Origin: Druceiella hillmani | Taxonomy: Eukaryota > Arthropoda > Insecta > Lepidoptera > Hepialidae | NCBI GenBank assembly: GCA_039881145.1 | Contig: JAYKKI010000064.1 | Coordinates: forward strand, 5,017,001-5,081,000 | Length of the DNA: 64,000 nt | Direction of reading: 5' to 3' | Shown here: positions 46,723 through 57,085 of the stretch, one piece after another | How the letters are laid out: each line of letters begins with the position of its first letter | Numbering within the stretch: the stretch's first letter is position 1 | The notes under the pieces: generated by a model | Told to the model about the DNA's origin: nothing | What the model saw: the letters and a program-made list of their open reading frames with translations, nothing else | Databases searched by the model: none | Made by a program: the position numbers and the translations under genes

Positions 46723-46986
46723 GGCTGATTTTTCACCAACGAGATTGTATGGAACTATTTAATTTATTTTCTCGTGCATTTTCCTCGAATACTCGGTTGA
46801 TATACGATCTAGTAAGAAGGATATTGATGTTTAGATCCAACCATGGATATCGCAAGGACTTGTGGCTTGGCATCGATCCTTAGCGTAATGGATCGCTAGC
46901 CATCAATCTATATCTTCGGTGGACAACACTAAGCGATTTTTAAATCCTTGTCTTGCCTTTCGCATCTTAGTCGGTGGAAAATCAGC
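46723..46986. mobile_element. Small TIR element (MITE), about 264 bp
   Basis: GCTGATTTTTCACCAACGAG at 46724 pairs with the segment ending at 46986 (ATCTTAGTCGGTGGAAAATC plus AGC) as imperfect TIRs of about 22 bp. No coding capacity. Target-site duplication is not evident, so the superfamily is open. Confidence 0.6.
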
Positions 46987-47186
46987 TTTATAGCGTACTG
47001 ATTGTGATGATTGTAAAGGAGTCGATGGACTAAGGTTCAATACCCGACCAATAATTGTGCATTTTTTTTGTGCAGGGTTATTTTATTCATTTTTTTTTGG
47101 ATTGCGCAACATAGTAATAACTGGGTCAAGGCGCTGAGATAACACAAATATATAAAAATAGGTATTGTATATATACAAGTAAATAA

Positions 47187-47725
47187 ATAAATTATCGCGT
47201 TTAAGAGTCGGCTTGTGATAAGATGGAGAGTAGGTAATTTTACGACACAATCATTGTATGTGATACGGTCGGTGTTTGGATCGGACGGATAAATGGACTG
47301 CGCAGTACGATGGCCATTTCGAAGTAATATAGTCAAACAGTTATTGTCAACGAATTTCCAAAATAAAACGAAAGCAAATCGTTCGATCTGGATGTAGACA
47401 AACGTTGCCTTCAAGATTTGATAATAAAATTTCTCGTAAGATATGTTTATAAAACAAAAATTAGAGATGCGACTAAAAAGATAAATTATCGCGTTTAAGA
47501 GTCAACTTGTGATAAGATGGAGAGTAGGCAGTTTTACAGTACAATCTTTGTATGTGATCAGGTCGATATTTGGATGGGACGGATAAATGGACTGGGCAAT
47601 ACGATGGCCATTTCGAACTAGATATAGACAAACAATCGTTACCTTCAAAATTTGACAATAACATTTCTCTTAAGCTAGATATATTTATAAAACAAAAATT
47701 AGGGATGCGACAAAGATATGCTAAG
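47187..47725. repeat. Tandem duplication of about 240-290 bp
   Basis: TTATCGCGTTTAAGAGTC occurs near 47192 and 47484, GATAAGATGGAGAGTAGG near 47218 and 47512, and GATGGCCATTTCGAA in both. The first copy has about 60 extra bases around 47325-47390. The 125-codon minus-strand and 70-codon plus-strand frames overlap it and do not agree between copies. Confidence 0.8.
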
Positions 47726-47864
47726 AAGAATAGCCATGGCTACACAGAAATTCTGAAAATTGATCTCACTGATCACAAATAGAAAGCAGAAAACCAATAT
47801 ATAGACAGTGGTTCTCCGGTTTGAAGGAATCTGAACAATTTTCAAAGCAGCACACAAAGAACTA

Positions 47865-47995
47865 AAAGCTTTAGAGGTGCGGTGCTGGAGGAGACCAGAA
47901 ATGATTCAGTAGTCGGAAAGACCAGACGCTGCACTTTGTAAATGAGAAAAGGAAAGTAATGGAAGTGATCAAAACACGAAGACTTTAAATGGATC
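47865..47995 (+). pseudogene. Non-LTR retrotransposon fragment, region after reverse transcriptase
   Basis: The plus strand reads KALEVRCWRR, then after a frameshift VNEKRKVMEVIKTRRL. This resembles the 'ALEMWCWRR ... NEKR ... IKxRRLxxxGH' block that follows the reverse transcriptase domain in many insect LINEs. It is short and broken, so the clade is uncertain. Confidence 0.5.
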
Positions 47996-48004
47996 AAACA
48001 TTAG

Positions 48005-48063
48005 AAACCATTGAGGGCAGAATTCTAGGGGCTGTGCCGGAATTCTGCCCACAATGGTTTCAT
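48005..48063. repeat. Hairpin next to the LINE fragment
   Basis: GAAACCATTGAGGGCAGAAT pairs with ATTCTGCCCACAATGGTTTC, one mismatch, short loop. Confidence 0.85.
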
Positions 48064-48644
48064 GGATGAGGTCTTAGTGAGGAAGGCCAAGTGATACCTT
48101 TATCGACCAGATAAAAAAAACCTTAAAGCACTAACTAGGGACATTTGAAAAGACTAGTAGAAGACAGATAAATACGATACCAGTTCAAACACTTATTTTA
48201 TTAAATTTATAACAATAATGACCAGCGACATCTGTGTGTCGAATTTAATAACATTCGTTTCAATGAATTTGTTAGATAGCATTATAGAAATACTTACAAA
48301 GGTCGATCGATAGATGACGTTAGAGAAACGTTATATGTCAGCCAAACAATATCAATTGATCTCTCAGCGTTTCTCCTACGACTAAAAGATGGTTTCGCTT
48401 TAAAGACTTAAAATATTAACCGTTTTAGTGCAATGGTTATTTACTCATATATACTTAAAGATGCCAAAGAAATCTATTGTTTTTGATGTAATCTACCCTT
48501 GTCTCGAAAAAAAACTGTATCTTTTAAAAATTATCCAATTTTAATAATTTTTTCGGTGTTTTCTTAATAAAAACTTGTACAAGGATAATAAAATACAAAA
48601 AAAATTATGGAAATATATATTGTGAACAAAAATTGAAATCAAGG
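48064..48644. other. AT-rich DNA, nothing identified
   Basis: No gene or repeat family recognised. Confidence 0.35.
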
Positions 48645-48836
48645 TCACATCGTTTTTTCGCAGTCCGGTACATCCTCCGTATCAGCAAAATAATTGTTAT
48701 CGTCACTATTATCACTATCACTCAAAACTTGCATTACGCCAAATTGTGAGCGCACCACAATGCCACTCCCACTATCACTTTCTTCACAACTTGAAAAACG
48801 ATCTTTTTCACTCGAATTATTTTCGTATTCCGACAT
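48645..48836 (-). CDS. Unrecognised 63-residue acidic frame
   Basis: A very acidic, Ser- and Asp-rich product (SEYENNSSEKDRF, SDSGSGIVV, SDSDNSDDNNYFADTEDV). Composition is unlike the Ile/Phe/Tyr-rich chance frames around it. Acidic N-terminal segments of this kind occur in piggyBac-type transposases and in many nuclear proteins, but no catalytic part follows within reach on the minus strand. It could be the 5' end of a decayed transposase gene or an exon. Start at 48836 is the first ATG. Confidence 0.3.
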   Translation of the reverse strand: MSEYENNSSEKDRFSSCEESDSGSGIVVRSQFGVMQVLSDSDNSDDNNYFADTEDVPDCEKTM

Positions 48837-49196
48837 TATGGGTTAAAAATTTTCTTTTCCTGGATCCTTTATACATTGTAATTACTAATAAAATTATAAT
48901 TTGAACTTTATGTAACACATAGAAAGATAAAACAAGTTCTCCTATGCAGTTACCCGTTGTATCCATTAACCTCCATAATTTTCATAATTATTTTCTTTTG
49001 CTAATGTTGATTTTTTGATCCATATTAACTTCCAACGATGTATTTGGGAAACTTAAAAATTTTCTGATACTTTTGTTACAACTTTCAATTATAAATTAAT
49101 TCGATTAACTTTCATTACAATTAAAAGAGATATGAGAAAAGTACAGAGGTTTACTTTAGCTGCCCTTTTTATTTTAAAGTGTTGACGGTAATTTTT
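48837..49196. other. AT-rich DNA, nothing identified
   Basis: No gene or repeat recognised. Confidence 0.35.
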
Positions 49197-49345
49197 AGGG
49201 CTCAGTATCCAAATTTGGAACCCTTACTTTTTCGCATTATGTCCATCTGTCTGTCATAACCGTTTTACTCGCAGATTATTAGTACTATAACGCAGAAATT
49301 TGGCACGGTTATGCGTATTTACAGCGCCTACAAAGTTATGATATA
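49197..49345 (+). repeat. Dispersed repeat E copy
   Basis: AGGGCTCAGTATCC, GGAACCCTTACTTTTTCGC, CATCTGTCTGTCATAACCG and CGCAGAAATTTGGCACGG follow the order of repeat E. Confidence 0.6.
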
Positions 49346-49769
49346 AAATCTTTTAAATTTTTTAGGTTACCTCGTCTACGTGTAAGGTAGTGGTGGGAGG
49401 GGGGGGGGGTAGGTGATTATTTTAATCCCCATACCCATCGTTGAACAGGTTTTTCAAAAATATCGGAGTAATGAACACTTTTCCGATACAGGGATCCATT
49501 TACCAAAAATGAATTATTGACTTTTGGTAAACGGATACGGAAACGGGGTACTCGTACCACCTAAATCGCTATTTTCGAATATCTAAAAAGTATTCATAAT
49601 AGCAGTATATATACAAAAAATTGGCGACTATAGGTATTAATGTGGTGTAATATTAGTGTCATTAATAGAATATACTACAGGATGCCTTTATATACAATGT
49701 TTACAGCTGTTTTTGCGGTTTATAGTGTCGCGCTGAAAAGCACGGTTTTATTTTTTTTTATTTCGCTTA
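49346..49769. other. Unassigned DNA with an 11-G run
   Basis: A run of 11 G at 49399-49409 is unusual in this composition. A local inverted duplication around GATACAGGGATCCATTTACC and GGTAAACGGATACGG lies at 49485-49545. Confidence 0.4.
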
Positions 49770-49895
49770 CTCGAGAGCTCCGATAAACGCGTGCGATCGC
49801 TGCAAATCGTATAATGCGATAGGGTGACGCGCGGCCTGCGACGCGCTATTTATAGGCACGCACCGCCGCCGCCGTCCGTGCACGGCATCGCGAAT
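49770..49895. other. CpG-rich patch
   Basis: CGATAAACGCGTGCGATCGC, GACGCGCGGCCTGCGACGCG and CACCGCCGCCGCCGTCCG. A short TATTTATAGGC follows the first part. Could be promoter-like; no coding frame recognised. Confidence 0.4.
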
Positions 49896-50101
49896 ACTTA
49901 TTTTTTGGTAATTTTAAATCTGTGGTATCTTCTAAAATATTAATGATAATGATTTGCTGTACAGAGCAAATTTTATCTACATTAAATGCTCAACGTAAAC
50001 AAATTATTTAAGTGTAACCCACAAAAAAAAATATCAATCGTATAAAAATGATCCCTGTGGATTATCCGTAGGATATAAATATATACCATGGCGGAATGTT
50101 T

Positions 50102-50432
50102 GAAGTAAAACTTTTTTACGCACGCTTGGGGAGTAAGCTGGTGAATGCGTGACAAGAGCGTTACGAAAAGTGTGACCGGCTAGGCGAACGGAAGTTGAGA
50201 GGGAGATATAAGTTAGTGAAGACAGAAAGAGAGAAAGTTACGTTTCGTATATTACTGTAGGGACAAGAGAGAGAGGTGCGAGCACACATTTTCTTTCTCT
50301 CTTTCTCTCATAACCAGTTATGTTTCGTATATCTAAGACACAGTGCAAGCCTATTGTGTGGATCACACTGTAGGAGCAAAAGAGACTGCCGCGCACATTT
50401 TCTTTCTCTCTTCCTCTCATAGCCAGTGCATG

Positions 50433-50494
<62 letters not shown>

Positions 50495-50696
50495 GAGTTT
50501 GCTAGCGTTACGCGAACGGTGATTTTTTGTTTATTTTGTAATTTCATTTCGTTCTTGAACAATTTTATAAATTATTATTTTGTTCAATACATTAAATATT
50601 CTACGTTTAAAGTGTATAAAATTGTAAACTCATTTTAAAGTTCATATTTTGTGAATTTGAAATTTTACTTCAGTCGTGTGGTCTAAAGCATACTCG
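50102..50696 (+). mobile_element. Palindrome-ended element, family A copy 5 (long form)
   Basis: Left end GAAGTAAAACTTT (50102-50114), right end GAAATTTTACTTC (50659-50671) plus GTGTGG ... AAGCATACTCG and a T run. (TA)n at 50436-50488. Both CT-rich blocks present. Frames inside (50238-50420, 50308-50562, 50426-50638) are artefacts of the repeats. Confidence 0.85.
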
Positions 50697-50859
50697 TTTT
50701 TTTGTAGATATTTTTAAAATACACAATTCCACAGTACAGTATTATGATACATTTCGTAAAGTTTAGTCAGCGTTAGCAATGGAAGCGCCCAAAATTCTAC
50801 TTTTTTACGAAACATTGATTTTTTTTATATTTCTTGTAAATATAACATGCATGTATTAT
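50697..50859. other. AT-rich spacer
   Basis: Nothing recognised. Confidence 0.3.
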
Positions 50860-50999
50860 ACCTATAAACCATCCGGTAGAAATTGCCTGAATGATAGCGG
50901 AAACCAGATCAAAATCAATTGCGTAGTTTAAGAGATCTAAGCGTACAGAGGGACAGACAGACGCGGGAAGCGACTTTGTTTTATACTATGTAAGGATTA
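50860..50999 (+). repeat. LINE/SINE 3'-tail remnant
   Basis: CAATTGCGTAGTTTAAGAGA, GGACAGACAGACGCGGG and CGACTTTGTTTTATACTATG form the tail commonly seen at the 3' end of lepidopteran LINE-derived repeats. No coding part upstream. Confidence 0.55.
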
Positions 51000-51180
51000 A
51001 AAGAAACATTATCACAGCTAAGTAGGTTCTACCAGTTCACGACTAATAGTCGATCAACCTATGATATGTAGTTGGGTCAGTAGAAAATTCATAGAAACTC
51101 CATACAAATGACTTAAATCAACTGAAAAAATTACTTTGTGTTTTAAAACGTATATTTATAAAAATATACTTGGCTATATA

Positions 51181-51286
51181 TTTATATATTTACATTTTGA
51201 ATTAATATATTTACATTTTGAATTTATATATTTACATTTTGAATTGATCTATTTACATTTTGAATTTATATATTTACATTTTGAGA
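51181..51286. repeat. 20-bp tandem repeat, five units
   Basis: TATATATTTACATTTTGAAT repeated with small changes. Confidence 0.85.
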
Positions 51287-51530
51287 AATATTGAATATAT
51301 TTGGCGTTAATTTTGTAGAAATTCATTGTTCACAATTAACTTTCTTTAATTAGGTTTCGTTGTATTACGACATTTTCAGGTGGGCTATTAGCAAAGATTA
51401 AATCAATCAGACAATCTTTGCTAATAGCCTACCTGAAGATGTTGTAATACAACGAAACTTAGGTCGTGGTAAAGAATTTAAAGAAAGTAGAAATAATACT
51501 ACATCACATAGTTTCATATAATTTAACATA
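51287..51530. mobile_element. Foldback element F copy 3
   Basis: Left arm TTGAATATATTTGGCGTTAA through TTTCGTTGTATTACGACATT and GCTATTAGCAAAGATT; right arm is its reverse complement to about 51525. This copy keeps the outer left-arm part that F1 lacks, giving an arm of more than 100 bp with an internal deletion. Confidence 0.82.
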
Positions 51531-52363
51531 AGTACTACATATGTACGCTTAAAATGTTTATATGCGCCTAGATATTTACGGAACGCTCGTAATGCGAGTT
51601 ATGTTCGTACTTAATTATTTTTTTACTTGACACAGAATCACCATAGTGTTTTAAGACTTTCTGTCTGTCTCAACAGATATTATTAAACATATTGGTATAT
51701 TTATGTTATTATAGAATTATTTTACCAAGTAAGTCTAGTTTTTTGAAGTTGGATTAGGATTGTAGGCAGATATTTTAAAACCAGCCTAGCCGCGGATCCG
51801 GTCAGTTTCTTGATAGGTTATTTTGTATGCACTGTAAGTACTGTCACACCACCGCCATATAGGATGGACAGGTCCCTACGGGTGACCTCAAGTCACTAGA
51901 CAATGACCTTAACATCATTACGTGGTAGCCGGCACTTGGGCAAGGTCCAGTAGCCGGTGCCTATTGGTTTGTTTAGTCGTTTCACAACATAACGGGTGAG
52001 ATGTTGGATTCGGGTTCGTAGGTATTAGCGTTTTTGTTGTGCAAAAAGTGTGACCAAACATTTTGGTTTTTAGAATATATATTGTGAAATATGATTTTAT
52101 ATTCGTACTTTTGTTTAATAAAAATGATGCCAACGCGAATTGTGTTTGTGAGAGTGTATCAGGTTTTTCCGCCGCAGAAAATGCGAGAAAATTTTGTACA
52201 CCTTACTCGAGACGTTATACCCATGGTGGTGGGTATCATTTCCGTTTTCCACAAAATCATTACAATATTTAGCCGTATGTTAGTAAAGAAAATGAGAATT
52301 GAGACAATCGTTTAGTTTTCACAATGAACGTGTAGGTTTATGCAATTATTATTTCATATAATC
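51531..52363. other. Unassigned DNA
   Basis: Less AT-rich between 51770 and 51960 (GGTGACCTCAAG, GTAGCCGGCACTTGGGC, GTAGCCGGTGCC). Overlapping frames at 52063-52315 have no recognised domain. Confidence 0.35.
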
Positions 52364-52422
52364 ACTATGTACATACGTGTAGTATGTAATTACTATATAC
52401 ATACGCGTAGTATGTACATAGT
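52364..52422. repeat. 59-bp near-perfect inverted repeat
   Basis: ACTATGTACATACGTGTAGT pairs with the segment ending at 52422 (TACGCGTAGTATGTACATAG plus T). Sub-repeat GTAGTATGTA occurs in both arms. Confidence 0.85.
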
Positions 52423-52825
52423 AATTACCTGAAGATTTTAGGGAACATTGCTTGTAAGGAAGTCTTAGCAACTACCGGACATCGCAAACAAACTGAATAA
52501 TCAAATAGTCAAATTTTAAAAGCGTTTATCCCAATATCTATAAACCCTCGACCAGCAGAGAGAGACGCCTCTATAAGAAAAAACAAGAAGGAGAGACTAA
52601 GCGGTATTTCTATCTTAGTTTTGCATAAAGGGACCTCATTATCAGCTTGTCGTGCAAAATGAAAGCACTTTAGACACATATCAATCGGAAAGAAAAAAAT
52701 ATTGTTGGTTATTCGCTAGTAAATTTTCTGGGATAGTGTTACCCTAATGTTAGACCGAAACACGATCTCCACTTATGCGAAATGTATTGAGGATGTCGCA
52801 AACAATTGTTGAGTTGTTAAATTCC
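52423..52825. other. AT-rich DNA, nothing identified
   Basis: No gene or repeat recognised. Confidence 0.35.
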
Positions 52826-52865
52826 AGTCGGCAGGGTGTCTTTGCCAAAAGAAACCCTGCCGACT
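52826..52865. repeat. GC-rich hairpin
   Basis: AGTCGGCAGGGT (52826-52837) and ACCCTGCCGACT (52854-52865) pair perfectly, 12 bp, with a 16-base loop. The GC-rich stem stands out in AT-rich DNA. The overlapping 74-codon minus-strand frame (52773-52997) has no recognised domain. Confidence 0.85.
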
Positions 52866-54484
52866 AGCAGCCCCCCTACAGCGACTTTTTGATTGGGATT
52901 TGTTAACAGTTCCATTATGAGTATATAACAAACTTGGCGTCACCCCAGCGCGAGGGTCCCACGTCAGCCGCCATTTTGATTGACGCCTTTTCGCCAAATA
53001 TATCGAAAGCGGTCAGTCCTATAAAAATATACGTCAAACATTTTTTGTAGAAAAAAGAAATATCTTTAATTTGTATTTGAAGCATTTTTTCGTAATATCA
53101 ATATTTTTATAGTAATTGCGCTACGAAATTGTTGTTTTTCCTTAGAAAGTTGTCTTATGTTTGCAATTATGTAAACTTAGCTTAATAACGTCCAACTCAG
53201 CTCAACGCGTCTTCTTTGTAATATAATATTTATATCCAATTGGTGTGTAAGGTGGCATTACGTCCATTACTTAATTTGGACAACCCTGATCACGATGCAG
53301 CGTTCAAGAATGCCATGACTAAACATTATTTTGTTAACATCGCGATATGTCGGTTGACGAATTGTCTGCTGCCGCTGGTGCGGTTACAGGTTAAATATTT
53401 AAAAATTGAGACAATGAGATAAGGGGGCGGGCGGAGACAGACGCGCGGTCGTTGCATGCACCGAAGAGATGCATACGGTCTTTATAGGGTTACCAACTAA
53501 AGTTTACATAATGTTGCACATTTTATGGTGTTAATATATTCTATATTACAGATGTATGTAATCGGTGGCTCATTCTATGATTACGAGAAATATAATTTGT
53601 TATAATCTTGATTATAATACATTGTGTTACATTCCTTTGTTTGTTTGTTCGCGCTTATCTTTTGAGCCATGCGTCCGATTTCAAAAATAGTTTTTGCCTC
53701 GGAAAGCCTTTAATTTGTGAAAGATTATAATCTATATACCATAACGCTACGATTCCTAGGGGCGGAACAGTGATTAAGAATGTGACAGAAGATAAAGGAC
53801 GCTGTTTCAAGGGTACAAGGTCGAGAGAAAACACACCTAGGGCTGCCAGCTTTGCTAGACACAAAATTCAGAGATCAGTCAAAACAAGGACTACACAGCT
53901 TATAGAAAATGCAGGAACTTGAGAGTAATTCTTTATTTAGTCAGGTTAAATTTGATGATTTCGGATGCTATGGCGTACGAAAGAATGATGGAGACAGACA
54001 CGACGACATGAAGATTCCGTTTTTTCAATCAGCTACGGAACTTGAAGGAAAGTATTATATCATTCCTGTGTAAAGAATGTAAAAGTAAATAATGAGAGTC
54101 CTGTCAATAGGGGAAAAATGGCGGCCGTAAAACAGGACACTATTGGCTGGGTGCGTGACATCAGCGTCGCCTACCGTCCGCAACTTTACAGGCGCGTCAA
54201 TTTTATTTGTATGTTTCAAATTAACGGCTCTTATAAATGTTTACGTGAATAGTATAAAAATAACGAAAGACATAAAATGTGATACATTTTTTTCCTTATA
54301 ATATGTTTGTCACTATTTATCAATTGTTTTTTTGTTATTGTTGTCGAAAAAATAAGTATTATTAGTGTTTTCGATAGTCATGTTAAGTTATATTAGATTG
54401 CTTGTCTTGTAGTTTATTGTAAGGTAGAGAAAAATATCTGAATAAATGCTTTCATTAACGAATAACAAGATTTAATACGATAGT
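52866..54484. other. Unassigned DNA with GC-richer patches
   Basis: 52925-53000 and 54110-54190 are GC-richer and carry AAATGGCG words (52969-52976 on the minus strand, 54116-54123 on the plus strand). 53227-53430 (frame 53240-53422) and 53655-53864 (minus) are open but unrecognised. Confidence 0.35.
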
Positions 54485-54840
54485 TGACTCATTCTGAATT
54501 TTGATATTTTTCGTACAATATTGTAAAATATAAGTTAATTAAAAACCAGTCTTGAAAAAAAATCAAAAATTTATTGAAAAATAAGCCAGTTTGTAGGCTT
54601 CTAAATTTGAAGATACGGATAGAGTTGGATATATCCTTGTCTCTTTTCCTCTCGTAGAATATAATGTGCAATATTAAAAATGACCTCACAACACAGTATT
54701 GCCGTCCTTCTCTAAAGGTTAAATTTAAACTTTTGTAACTCGGTACATTTTTAAGATTATTAAAAAAAATTTTCATCTTCATCAGCTTGTACCTTGAAAT
54801 TATGATTAATGAAATTAAAAAAAAATTAGTCAAATACCTA
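54485..54840 (-). repeat. Dispersed repeat J copy 1
   Basis: About 345 bp whose reverse complement is at 61.78-62.13 kb. On the minus strand a 114-codon frame (54489-54833) is open; in the other copy the same frame has a stop and indels, so coding is not supported. Confidence 0.8.
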
Positions 54841-55107
54841 ATTGTTCGTACCTATTATATATAAAATCGTTTTGTTTTCACCTCAACAAAATGAGTACAA
54901 TAATCAATGTATTACCCGTATTATAATCTTCCAACCACAAATATGTTAATATGAAACGCTTCGGGCGTTTCGTCCAAGTTCCTAGCCGACATCAACTAGC
55001 ATTTGTAATCTCGCGCGCAACTATCGTGTGTACGAAAAAGATGACAAATAATTATGAATATTATTTTCAAATTTCTGAAAAAAAAGTCATCTTTTAAATT
55101 TTATTTT
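54841..55107. other. Unassigned DNA with small hairpin
   Basis: GAAACGCTTCGGGCGTTTC (54953-54971) is a 7-bp stem with a TTCGG loop. Otherwise nothing. Confidence 0.4.
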
Positions 55108-55181
55108 ACGACAATCGACCATTTTTCAGTCAAGGAATAATGTCTTTCTTTATCCGACACTTATTTTCGGACACCGTGTAT
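55108..55181 (+). repeat. Dispersed repeat H copy 2, probable element end
   Basis: Same order of words as H1 at 37.35 kb, ending CACCGTGTAT. Confidence 0.6.
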
Positions 55182-55240
55182 AGTCCCATTCTATACAAGA
55201 GTGAACTGTTGAACAATACAACCAATTTATAATGTTTTTT

Positions 55241-55476
55241 GAAGTAAAACTTCTTTACGCACGCTTGACTTGGGGAATAAGCTGGTGAATGCGTGACGAG
55301 AGCGTTACGAAAAGTGTGATCGGGCGAGGCGAACAGCAGTTGAGAGGGAGAATAGTGAAGATAAGTTAGTGAAGACAGAAAGAGAGAGAGTTACGTTTCG
55401 TGTATTAATGTAGGGACAAGGAAGAGAGGTGCGAGCACACATTTTCTTTTTCTCTTCCTCTCATAGCCAGTGCATG

Positions 55477-55523
<47 letters not shown>

Positions 55524-55722
55524 AGTTTGCTAGTGTTACGCGAACGGTGGATTTTTTGATTATTTTGTAATTTCATTTCGTTCTTGAACAATTTTATAAA
55601 TTATTATTTTGTTAATACATTAAATATTCTACGTTTAAAGTGAATACAATTGTAAATTCATTTTAAAGTTCATTGTGAATTTGAAGTTTTACTTCAGTCG
55701 TGTGGGGTCTAAAGCACACTCG
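55241..55722 (+). mobile_element. Palindrome-ended element, family A copy 6 (short form)
   Basis: Perfect GAAGTAAAACTTC (55241-55253) and GAAGTTTTACTTC (55683-55695), then GTGTGGGG, AAGCACACTCG and a T run. (TA)n at 55479-55520. Only one of the two CT-rich blocks is present, which makes it about 110 bp shorter than A1 and A5. Confidence 0.88.
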
Positions 55723-56029
55723 TTTTTTTTCTATCTCCTGAGTCGTATTTCACATTGGGCCTTCTTTAGTCCAGGTATCTTACTGTATATGACTGCGCTG
55801 TGGTCGGATGTCTGCATGGGTGTTGTTTTGAGACGAAACCTGATATTGCTATTTGTATATCGATATTTAGATATAGAGAATTCCACAGCACGGGTGGTCG
55901 GCGGTACTATATTCGAAGAATACACGTTCTGCAGACTAAACAAACAGGTTTGAAGCATATCGCATTCACACGACATTTTCTACGCAGTATTTTGCATTCA
56001 TTGCACCAGAGTTGAAGCTGTTTTTTGGA
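55723..56029. other. Unassigned DNA
   Basis: Open in several frames on both strands (55675-55953, 55731-55976, 55800-56015) without a recognised domain; likely composition. Confidence 0.3.
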
Positions 56030-57085
56030 AATTGAATTGAAAATGTATTATTTAGAAATTGGATTAGAATATTTCGAAGCTGACATATGCCAAAATTTTC
56101 AGAATTCTTATATTTCGAAGCTAACATATTCCATAATTTTTAGAAGCTGTTTTTGGAAATTGAATTTAATATTTCGTTTAATATTCTAAATTTTCAGAAA
56201 AATAATATTCCATAATTTTCAGATTCCACTATTTTCAGAAGCTGTTTTTGGAAATTGAATTGAAAATTTATTGTTTAGAAATTGGATTAGGACATTTCGA
56301 AGCTGACATATTCTAAAAATGTATTATTTAGAAATTGGTTTAGAATATTTCGAAGCTGACACATTTCATAATTTTCGGAAGCTGTTTTTGGAAATTGAAT
56401 TTAATATTTCGTTTAATATTAATATTCCATAATTTTCATATTCCACAATTTTCAGAAGCTGTTTTTGAAAATCGAGTTTAATATTTCGAAGTTGACATAT
56501 TACATAATTTTCAGAAGCTGTTTTTGGAAATTTAATTCAAAATTTATTATTTAGAAATTGGATTAGGACATTTCGAAGCTGACATATTCTAAAAATGTAT
56601 TATTTAGAAATTGGTTTAGAATATTTCGAAGCTGACACATTCCATAATTTTCGGAAGCTGTTTTTGGAAATTGAATTTAATATTTCGTTTAATATTAATA
56701 TTCCATAATTTTCATATTCCACAATTTTCAGAAGCTGTTTTTGAAAATCGAGTTTAATATTTCGAAGTTGACATATTATATAATTTTCAGAAGCTGTTTT
56801 TGGAAATTAAATTTAATATTTCGTTTAATATTCTATATTTCCAGAAATTAATATTCCATAACTTTCATATTCCATAATTTTCAGAAGCTGTTTTTGAAAA
56901 TTGAATTTAATACTTCGAAGCTGACATATTCTATAATTTTCAGAAGCTGTTTTTTGGAAATTGAATTGAAAATGTATTATTTAGGGATTGGTTTGGAATA
57001 TTTCGAAGCTGACATAATCCATAATTTTTATATTGGTTTAGAATATTTCGAAGCTGACATGTTCCATAATTTTTAGAATTTTCGT
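56030..57085. repeat. Irregular minisatellite over about 1 kb
   Basis: Words AGAAGCTGTTTTTGGAAATT, ATTTCGAAGCTGACATATTC and CATAATTTTCAGAAG recur many times in varying order, with a longer block (GAAATTGGATTAGGACATTT to CGAGTTTAATATTTCGAAG) duplicated at about 56270-56480 and 56550-56765. Frames here are spurious. Confidence 0.9.

Noticed and set aside
47034..47052. tRNA-like T-arm word GGTTCAATACCCGACC
   Set aside because: No acceptor stem, D arm or anticodon arm could be laid out upstream. No tRNA found elsewhere either.
47037..47414. 125-codon minus-strand frame, the longest unexplained short frame
   Set aside because: It overlaps a tandem duplication and the second copy does not keep the frame; no domain recognised.
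50238..50638. Several frames with runs of Tyr-Ile
   Set aside because: They read through the (TA)n tract of element A5. The same frames appear in other family A copies (13240, 25270, 44011, 55391).
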